Below are positions 11,660 through 17,210 of a DNA stretch of 17,210 nt, piece by piece. Made by a program: the position numbers and the translations under genes. Origin of the DNA: JBAZTA01 sp964588175 (GTDB taxonomy: Bacteria; Omnitrophota; Gorgyraeia; Gygaellales; Profunditerraquicolaceae); NCBI GenBank assembly GCA_964588175.1, contig CAZPNW010000026.1, positions 1 through 17,210 on the forward strand. The letters are read 5' to 3'. The notes beneath the pieces were generated by a model. The model searched no databases, had not been told where the DNA came from, and saw only the letters and a program-made list of their open reading frames with translations. Positions within the stretch are counted from its first letter, which is position 1; each line of letters opens with the position of its first letter.

Positions 11660-13324
11660 TTACTTCTTCGCCTTTGCCAGCATATCCTGCGCGTGAGCCA
11701 GGGAAATACTGCTCTCCTTCTCCCCGCTCATCATCTTCGCCATTTCTTTGACGCGCTCTTCCTTGCTCAAAAGCTCAACTATCGTCGTGGTATGATTATC
11801 TTTAACTTTTTTATAGACCCGGTAATGATTTTCCGCGAAAGAGGCGATCTGCGGCAGATGCGTGATCAAAATAACCTGCCGGTCGCGGGAGATCTCCTGC
11901 AGCTTCTTTCCCGTGATCGTGCCCAGTCTTCCGCCTATCTGCGCGTCGATCTCATCAAAGATCAATACCGGTATCGGGTCAACCTTGGTCAGCGCTTTCT
12001 TTAAGGCAAGCATCAGCCGCGCTGCCTCACCTGAAGAAACGATCTCCGCCAACGGCTTTAACTCTTCTCCCGCGTTAGGGCTGATATAAAAACTCACCCC
12101 ATCCTCACCCTGGCTGTTTAATTCAACCCTAGAGATCCTGCACTCAAACTGCACATGCACGATCCCTAATTCCGTTAACTCTTTTTCTATCGTCTCCTCT
12201 AAAAGCTTGGCCGCTTTTTTACGCTGTTTGGTTATTTTCTGCGCAACCTGCTTCAGATCCTTTTCCAGCTCCTTGATCTCCTGTTGCAACGCCGCGTCAT
12301 TTTGCTCCAAGTTAGCCAGAAGTTCGTATTTTTGTTTTGCTTCCTGATAAAACCGCGCCGCCTCATCCAGCCCCGGCCCGTATTTACGCATAATATCCTG
12401 ATAAATATCACAATTCTTATTTATCTGCTCTGCTTCCTGCGGCTCAAATGATAAACTCTCCAGATAACTGTTTAATTCAGAAATAAGCTCCTGCGAGTTC
12501 TCCTGAATGAGATTAAGCTTCCCGGCGAATTTCTCCGTCGAACTATCGATCTTATTCAATATCTTTAAAGGAGTGAACGCTTGGCTTAAGCCTTGCGCCA
12601 CGCCCGAATCGTCATTTTCCAGCGCGTTCAACAAAAGGCTCGCGCATTCATAGAGTTTAGTGACATTATTGAGCCTGGTTTGCTCCTGGAGCAGATGTTC
12701 ATATTTTGCCTCATCCAGCGGGACCTGCTCCAATTCCTTTACCTGATGCTCCAAAAGATCGCAATCGCGCTCGCGGGAACTTGCGGCTTCATGCAGGGCT
12801 TTTAGTCTTACGCGCAGTTCAGAATATTTCTTGAATCCGACGGTATATTCTTCTTTTAATTTTCCGAGATCAGTGAGCCGGTCAAGGATCGCCAGATGCG
12901 AATCAGCCGACAAAAGCATCTGATGGTCGTTGGGCCCGTGGAAATCAACCAGGTGGTTGCCTAATTCTTTCAATTGCGCCAGGGTGACCGCGAATCCGTT
13001 AACCTTGATCTTCTTCTTCCCGTCAGGGGCATACGTCCGGTTAATGATCAGGCTCTGCTCGCCATTCGGCAGATACTCGGAGAAAACCTCGTTTTCCCGC
13101 AACTCTTTATCTTCCAGTTCAAATACCACTTCCACCGCGCAGGAAAGAGCGGGGTTACGTATCTGTGAAGCGTTCAGCTGGTCGCCTAAGGCGTAGCGCA
13201 GGGCGTCGATAATGATCGACTTGCCCGCGCCGGTCTCACCGGTAAGGATATTTAATTTATCGCAGAACTCCAAAGATAAATTATCGATCAGCCCGAAGTT
13301 TTGTATGGTGAGTTGTGTGACCAT
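11660..13324 (-). CDS. recN: DNA repair protein RecN
   Basis: 554 residues, normal for the family. The start MVTQLTIQNFGLIDN is the standard RecN beginning and sets the ATG at 13324, inside the end of the aldolase gene. SMC-like layout: Walker A GETGAGKS at 29-36, long coiled-coil arms in the middle (about 150-380) and a C-terminal head with the signature SSGEAARLMLALK, Walker B PVLIFDEIDAQIGG and LITHLPQIASFA. RecN helps hold and process double-strand breaks in recombination repair. The 37-base overlap with the upstream aldolase gene and the lack of a clear ribosome site suggest translational coupling. Confidence 0.98.
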   Translation of the reverse strand: MVTQLTIQNFGLIDNLSLEFCDKLNILTGETGAGKSIIIDALRYALGDQLNASQIRNPALSCAVEVVFELEDKELRENEVFSEYLPNGEQSLIINRTYAPDGKKKIKVNGFAVTLAQLKELGNHLVDFHGPNDHQMLLSADSHLAILDRLTDLGKLKEEYTVGFKKYSELRVRLKALHEAASSRERDCDLLEHQVKELEQVPLDEAKYEHLLQEQTRLNNVTKLYECASLLLNALENDDSGVAQGLSQAFTPLKILNKIDSSTEKFAGKLNLIQENSQELISELNSYLESLSFEPQEAEQINKNCDIYQDIMRKYGPGLDEAARFYQEAKQKYELLANLEQNDAALQQEIKELEKDLKQVAQKITKQRKKAAKLLEETIEKELTELGIVHVQFECRISRVELNSQGEDGVSFYISPNAGEELKPLAEIVSSGEAARLMLALKKALTKVDPIPVLIFDEIDAQIGGRLGTITGKKLQEISRDRQVILITHLPQIASFAENHYRVYKKVKDNHTTTIVELLSKEERVKEMAKMMSGEKESSISLAHAQDMLAKAKK

Positions 13325-13944
13325 GAGGAAAATTCCGAAAGGTACTGTTTTATACTTTTACCGATACTGGTGAAATCTTTTTTCTCCAACCACTCTCTTT
13401 TAAAGACGCTGGCGCCAAAGCTTACCGCGCTGGCACCGCTTGAAAAATACGCTTTCAGGTTATCCGGATTGACCCCGGAACATGCTAATAATTCGATCTC
13501 ATTAAAGGGGCCCTTGATCTCTTTAAAATAATCCGGCCCGAAGCACTTCGCGGGAAAGACTTTTACCATCGTGGCCCCGGCCTGCCAGGCATTCAAGATC
13601 TCCCCGGGAGTAAGAGCACCCGGGAACGCCGGGATCTTGTGTTTCTTGCAATAAGCAGTGACATCCGCGACCAGCGTTGGCATAACGATAAAGCTCGCGC
13701 CCGCATCAAGGGCAGACTTTAAGCTCTCCATATTTAACACCGTCCCTGCCCCCACCATCAAACGTTTGCCCGCGGCCTTCACTGCCTGCTTGATCACTAA
13801 CGCGGCATCTTTGGTATTCATGGTTATCTCAATAGTCTCTAAACCAGAATCGATCACCGTTTCTACCAAAGGGCTTATCTCATCAAGTTTAACTCCCCGC
13901 ATGATGCCCATAATGGGCTTATTTCTAAAGCGCGCGACATCCAT
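13288..13944 (-). CDS. eda: KDPG/KHG-type aldolase (Eda family)
   Basis: 218 residues, a class I aldolase of the 2-keto-3-deoxy-6-phosphogluconate type. Arg16 in GIMRG, Glu39 in IEITMNT, VGAGTVLN, FPGALTPGE and the Schiff-base Lys128 in VKVFPAK are all present. The enzyme splits KDPG or 4-hydroxy-2-oxoglutarate to pyruvate plus an aldehyde. The last dozen residues (after LSEF) are extra compared with the family and lie in the overlap with recN. The gene starts two bases after the DRE-TIM aldolase stop. No 6-phosphogluconate dehydratase is in the window, so a full Entner-Doudoroff pathway cannot be claimed. Confidence 0.93.
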   Translation of the reverse strand: MDVARFRNKPIMGIMRGVKLDEISPLVETVIDSGLETIEITMNTKDAALVIKQAVKAAGKRLMVGAGTVLNMESLKSALDAGASFIVMPTLVADVTAYCKKHKIPAFPGALTPGEILNAWQAGATMVKVFPAKCFGPDYFKEIKGPFNEIELLACSGVNPDNLKAYFSSGASAVSFGASVFKREWLEKKDFTSIGKSIKQYLSEFSSWSHNSPYKTSG

Positions 13945-13946
13945 AA

Positions 13947-14897
13947 TTAATCCTGGTCATGTGCAACCAAACTCTCGTAAAACTCACGGTAATTTTCTTT
14001 TTTATCGCTGTCCCGAAGCGCCATTGCCGCGCGGGGATGCTCATCGAGCATGCCGACGATCGCGTAGGGAATAATATAACCCCATTCCAGCTTTTCCCGC
14101 AGGGGTATGAATTCTTTTGAGATCAAATCCAGGATAGGCCGAATATCGTACTTGGGGTTCTTCAGGAAGCCGATCATCAGCTCCAACGGGCAGTTACCGG
14201 CAGCCCTTCCGAGGCCGTAAACTGTGGCGTCGATATAGTTGGCGTCATGGATGATCGCTTCGATAGAATTTCCGAAAGCCAACTGCTGATTATTATGCGC
14301 GTGGAAACCGACCTCTTTTGTTTTTAAAATACTTTTGAATTTTTTGACCAGGAATTCCGTTGTTTCCTGGTATAATGCCCCGAAACTATCGACGATATAA
14401 ATAGTGCCGGCTTGTGATTCTTCTTCCAACTGATGCAGTGCTTCATTCAACTCGTTATCCAGCGCGCGGGAAATAGCCATAATATTGACACAGGTCTCAT
14501 AGCCCTTCTCCGCGAAGTTATTGACTAAAAATATCGCTTTATCGATATCTTTGACATAGGCGGCAACGCGGATCATATCGACAGGGCTGTCCTTCTTTTT
14601 CTTAATTTCATCAACATCGACCCTGCCGACATCAACCATGACAGAGATCTTTGTTTTCGATTTGATCCCGTCGGTGACTTTCTTGATCACTTCATCTTCG
14701 CAAAATTTCCACTTTCCGAACTCATCAGCTGAAAAAAGCTTCTTGGAATTCTTATACCCGATCTCCATGTAATCCACGCCTGCCTCTGATATCCCTTTAT
14801 AGACCGCGCGCACAAAAGGGTCATCGAAATCATGGTTATTGATCAACCCTCCGTCGCGGATAGTGCAATCCAATACTTTGATCTTTTCCCGGAACAT
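13947..14897 (-). CDS. DRE-TIM metallolyase-type aldolase (HMGL-like)
   Basis: 316 residues from ATG 14897 behind AAGGAGG. The family motifs are LDCTIRDGG (Arg14, Asp15) near the N-terminus, FHAHNNQ for the metal-binding HxH and YGLGRAAGNCPLE. This is the layout of HMG-CoA lyase-like and 4-hydroxy-2-oxovalerate aldolase proteins (divalent-metal class II aldolases producing or using a pyruvate or acetyl enolate). The specific substrate is unknown; the C-terminal region (about 240-316) resembles the uncharacterised aldolase-catalytic-domain group more than isopropylmalate synthase. Its close coupling to an Eda-type aldolase suggests 2-oxo acid metabolism. Confidence 0.88.
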   Translation of the reverse strand: MFREKIKVLDCTIRDGGLINNHDFDDPFVRAVYKGISEAGVDYMEIGYKNSKKLFSADEFGKWKFCEDEVIKKVTDGIKSKTKISVMVDVGRVDVDEIKKKKDSPVDMIRVAAYVKDIDKAIFLVNNFAEKGYETCVNIMAISRALDNELNEALHQLEEESQAGTIYIVDSFGALYQETTEFLVKKFKSILKTKEVGFHAHNNQQLAFGNSIEAIIHDANYIDATVYGLGRAAGNCPLELMIGFLKNPKYDIRPILDLISKEFIPLREKLEWGYIIPYAIVGMLDEHPRAAMALRDSDKKENYREFYESLVAHDQD

Positions 14898-14951
14898 GAC
14901 TCCTCCTTAGTTAATTAAGCTATTTGTGGGGTTATAGTGTAGTGAAAGATT

Positions 14952-14960
14952 ATTATACCA
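14952..14960 (-). promoter_or_regulatory. Extended -10 promoter of the aldolase-recN operon
   Basis: TGGTATAAT on the minus strand is a perfect -10 box with the TGn extension. It lies about 55 bases before the first gene; no -35 match is seen, as is allowed for extended -10 promoters. Confidence 0.5.
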
Positions 14961-14990
14961 AAATTCGGGGGATATGGGTATTAAAATAAG

Positions 14991-15105
14991 TGGTTGGGTT
15001 AGGGTTAAGATGTTAGTTTGGTTGTTGGGTAAGGGTTGGGTTATATAACACAAACTACTATACCTAACTACTAAACTAACCGCTTTACCCCAACCTTAAC
15101 CCAAA
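14991..15105. repeat. G/T-against-A/C imperfect long hairpin
   Basis: A G/T-rich half (TGGTTGGGTTAGGGTTAAG, GTTAGTTTGGTTGTTGGG) pairs imperfectly with an A/C-rich half ending CCCCAACCTTAACCC, with arms of about 50 bases meeting at TATATAAC near 15045. The stop codon of the DUF1667 gene (15098-15096) lies in one arm, so it may act as the transcript end. The TTAGGGTTA resemblance to a telomere repeat is only a few bases long. Confidence 0.6.
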
Positions 15106-15455
15106 ACTTCACGGCAGGAAACGACATTTACTCCTAAACCCAGGAAATTCTTGCAGATGGCCTCTCCTGTTTTTAGCGGTTTGGTTATTTTGATCTTCTT
15201 AATTTCCGCGGCTGCCTCTTTTATTTTAATTTTCGGGATCGGCCGGTCGGTTTTGACAGGCACCATTTTAATAGATAGCACGCTCGCCGTAACCGTCGAA
15301 GTCAGGACCCGCATAGGATGCTCCACCTCTAAAACCGCGTACTTCTCTCCTTTGGGGCATTTATTGCCGTTTACTCTTCTGACCCGCTCACGCTCGATCT
15401 CGGCCACTAAACTGCAACCCTTCGGGCATTCAATACAGGTAAGGTTCTTCTTCAT
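15096..15455 (-). CDS. DUF1667 protein of a GlpA/GlpB-like flavoprotein complex
   Basis: 119 residues. Cys7, Cys10, Cys14 (TCIECPKGCSL) and Cys33 (NKCPKG) at the N-terminus, then HPMRVLTSTV and VPVKTDRPIPK, are typical of DUF1667 (COG3862). The four Cys may hold a metal or Fe-S cluster. The gene follows the FAD oxidoreductase with a four-base overlap (ATGA type) and in many genomes is part of a fixed trio with GlpA- and GlpB-like proteins; its exact task is unknown. It is the last gene of this operon, ending in a long hairpin. Confidence 0.92.
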   Translation of the reverse strand: MKKNLTCIECPKGCSLVAEIERERVRRVNGNKCPKGEKYAVLEVEHPMRVLTSTVTASVLSIKMVPVKTDRPIPKIKIKEAAAEIKKIKITKPLKTGEAICKNFLGLGVNVVSCREVLG

Positions 15456-16429
15456 TTCATGCTCCTGATATAGTGCGCGGCCAGGCGGCCTGCTGATTCA
15501 CTGTCGCTGGTCACTGAATCCACCAGGTCATAGACTTTATAAGCGTTACCGCAAACAAACAACCCCGGGAGAGAGGTCTTATTGACCTCATGAGAAACAG
15601 GAGAATTCGTTTTTTTATCGATCGCCACCCCCGCCATCTCGATCAATTCGTTTTCCGGGATGAGGCCCACGGAAATTAAAAGCGTATCACAAGGGATATC
15701 GAATTCAGTCCCGGCAATATCATTACCGGAGGAATCAACTTTTGCCACTCGCACCTGGGAGACCCTGTCCTTACCGTAGATCTTTACTATCTTATGGTTA
15801 AAATACATCGGGATATCGAAATCTTCGATACATTGCACCACGTTACGCACCAGGCCCCGGCTTTGTTTCTGGATCTCGATGACCGCTTTGACTTGAGCGC
15901 CTTCCAGGATAAACCTGCGCGCCATGATCAATCCTATATCTCCTGAGCCGACTACCACCACTTTATTACCGGGCAGTAGGCCTTCAATATTGATCAATTT
16001 CTGCGCGAGGCCTGCGGAAAATATACCTGCCGGGCGTGTACCGGGAATATGCACCATCTCCCGCGTGCGTTCCCTGCAACCTGTTGCCATGATTATGGAT
16101 TTAGCGCTGACCTCTTCTAATACCCCCGGTTTTAAATACGTTAACACCAAACCCTCGGTCAAATTCACCACAAATGACCTCAAACTTATTTCGATGGATC
16201 TCAAAGCCCTGATTTCTTTAATAAACCGGTCCGCGTACTCAGGGCCGGTGAGGATCTCTTTAAAATAATTGGCGCCGAAACCGGGATGGATACATTGATT
16301 CAGTATTCCGCCGAGGAATTGGTCCCGCTCTAAGAGCAGAATATCCTTGACCCCTGCTTCATGCGCGGAAAGCGCGGCGGCCATACCCGCGGGCCCCCCT
16401 CCGACGATCACTAAATCGCGTTTAATCAT
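15452..16429 (-). CDS. FAD/NAD-binding oxidoreductase (GlpB-like subunit)
   Basis: 325 residues. FAD site IVGGGPAGMAAALSA at 8-22, a second dinucleotide site VVVVGSGDIGLIMARR in the middle, the block GGILNQCIHPGFG that is typical of this subfamily, and the C-terminal LPGLFVCGNAYKVYDLVDSV for the flavin. It belongs to the pyridine nucleotide-disulfide oxidoreductase fold. With the flanking genes it likely forms an anaerobic glycerol-3-phosphate-dehydrogenase-like complex or a related NAD(P)H-linked flavoprotein. The start overlaps the upstream gene end by eight bases. Confidence 0.92.
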   Translation of the reverse strand: MIKRDLVIVGGGPAGMAAALSAHEAGVKDILLLERDQFLGGILNQCIHPGFGANYFKEILTGPEYADRFIKEIRALRSIEISLRSFVVNLTEGLVLTYLKPGVLEEVSAKSIIMATGCRERTREMVHIPGTRPAGIFSAGLAQKLINIEGLLPGNKVVVVGSGDIGLIMARRFILEGAQVKAVIEIQKQSRGLVRNVVQCIEDFDIPMYFNHKIVKIYGKDRVSQVRVAKVDSSGNDIAGTEFDIPCDTLLISVGLIPENELIEMAGVAIDKKTNSPVSHEVNKTSLPGLFVCGNAYKVYDLVDSVTSDSESAGRLAAHYIRSMK

Positions 16430-17210
16430 GCGCCCTATCCTTTATCACGATCTCTGAACCGGCTCCCCGTTTGGTCACGGCGGTAAGCGGTATTTTCAAT
16501 TCTTCTGAAATGATCTTCATGATCCGGGTGGTACAAAAACTGCCGTGGCACCTGCCTGCCTGCGCGCGCGTGCGGAATTTTATCCCATCGAGAGTTTTCG
16601 CACCCCGGCTGAGCGCGTCTTTTATTTCTTTGGCAGAGACCATCTCGCAACGGCAGACAATATCTCCGTAACTTTCATCCTGATGGATCAGTTTTTTAGT
16701 TTCAGAGAACGGTATAGCGAAAAGATGTGTTGACCTTTCGCGTGTCTTATGAAAAACAGTTTTTTTCTTTAAGGCAAGGCCGTGCTTTTTTAAAATACCG
16801 CTCACCATAACAGCGATCGCGGCAGAGGCGGTCAATCCGGGCGATTGAATGCCGGCGATCGTGATAAAGCCGGGCATTTCTTCCTCATGCCTGATGATAA
16901 AATCATCGCCGACAACCGGCCGTAAACCGGCAAAATAGGCGATAATATCGTTTTCATCGAGTGAAGGCACAAGCTTGCGCGCGGACTCGAAAACTTTTCT
17001 GCGTCCCGCCTCAGTCGTCGCAAGGTCCTCTTTATCCTCCACCATTTCGGCAGTAGGCCCGATCATAGGATTGCCGTCGGCAGTCTTAATGATCAAAATG
17101 CCTTTACTGGCCGTGGTAGGCAAAGGAAAGATCAAATGGTTGGTTAAATACTGTTTTTTCTTGTCTAAGATAAATTCTTCGCCTTTACGCGCGCTGACCG
17201 TAAAATCACA
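16422..17210 (-). CDS. GlpA-like FAD oxidoreductase with BFD [2Fe-2S] domain (5' end outside the window)
   Basis: The frame is open from the window edge (CDFTVSARKGEEFIL...) to the stop at 16422, 262 residues of what is probably a protein of about 480. The visible part is the C-terminal half of the DAO-type flavoprotein (GPTAEMVEDKED, FAGLRPV, GIQSPGLTASAAIA) followed by a BFD-like [2Fe-2S] domain with Cys ligands in IVCRCE and GRCHGSFC. GlpA oxidises sn-glycerol-3-phosphate to dihydroxyacetone phosphate in anaerobic respiration; related proteins use other hydroxy acids, so the substrate is not certain. It is the most upstream visible gene of the trio with the GlpB-like and DUF1667 genes. Confidence 0.92.
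   Translation of the reverse strand, partial: CDFTVSARKGEEFILDKKKQYLTNHLIFPLPTTASKGILIIKTADGNPMIGPTAEMVEDKEDLATTEAGRRKVFESARKLVPSLDENDIIAYFAGLRPVVGDDFIIRHEEEMPGFITIAGIQSPGLTASAAIAVMVSGILKKHGLALKKKTVFHKTRERSTHLFAIPFSETKKLIHQDESYGDIVCRCEMVSAKEIKDALSRGAKTLDGIKFRTRAQAGRCHGSFCTTRIMKIISEELKIPLTAVTKRGAGSEIVIKDRAHD

Noticed and set aside
14985..15020. Telomere-like repeat (TTAGGG)
   Set aside because: Only two imperfect units lie side by side, inside a hairpin arm of G/T-rich sequence in a bacterial context.
16422..17135. TTG start at 17135 for the GlpA-like gene
   Set aside because: The frame stays open with sensible protein sequence to the window edge, so the gene is simply cut by the window.

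Overview
The window looks like a piece of a Gram-negative bacterial chromosome, probably from an uncultivated lineage of the Omnitrophota/Elusimicrobiota type. This placement rests on remembered gene families and the density of palindromic intergenic repeats; no marker gene settles it. There are lipoprotein and secretory signal peptides, strong GGAGG-type ribosome binding sites, and almost every gene is on the minus strand. The outer parts (about 1-1170 and 9870-17210) have moderate GC and housekeeping content. The middle (about 1200-9860) is visibly AT-richer and has accessory content, so it reads as a genomic island or defence/cassette region.

Left edge (1-1174): the start of an exported His/Met-rich protein of unknown function, and a secreted alpha/beta hydrolase with an unusual N-terminal module.

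Cassette-like array (about 1207-5770): five unrelated minus-strand genes follow each other: a four-helix membrane protein, a lipoprotein, a nucleotidyl-cyclase-like protein, a GIY-YIG protein and a HEPN-like protein. Each has a 109-125 bp imperfectly palindromic element on its 3' side. Four elements are close copies of one 113-bp sequence (1207-1319, 3017-3129, 4234-4346, 4998-5106). The fifth (1969-2093) has different arms but the same central core. One orientation, one gene per unit, a palindrome after each stop codon and units of about 0.76-1.2 kb resemble an integron gene-cassette array, but the terminal boxes are not canonical and no integrase is in view. A palindromic MITE family is the main alternative.

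Defence module (5893-9128): a SIR2-domain gene and a HerA-type ATPase gene, nearly abutting, form a two-gene SIR2-HerA anti-phage system of the Nezha type, followed closely by a small KTSC-domain gene. Upstream is a decayed type III restriction-like C-terminus with an in-frame stop, and a 21-bp motif occurs in inverted orientation on both sides of the module.

Right part: a Lys-rich zinc-ribbon protein; a tRNA-Ser(GGA) with a tandem hairpin-rich trailer; a palindrome-dense intergenic region; a four-gene unit (DRE-TIM aldolase, KDPG-type aldolase, RecN, Cys-rich protein); and an operon GlpA-like (cut by the window end), GlpB-like, DUF1667, the usual trio of an anaerobic glycerol-3-phosphate-dehydrogenase-like flavoprotein complex.

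A theme runs through the window: long imperfect hairpins begin at or overlap stop codons, and related hairpins differ in arm sequence while keeping complementarity and length. This is seen for the 113/125-bp elements, for two 50-nt elements beside the Cys-rich gene, and for the tRNA-Ser trailer.
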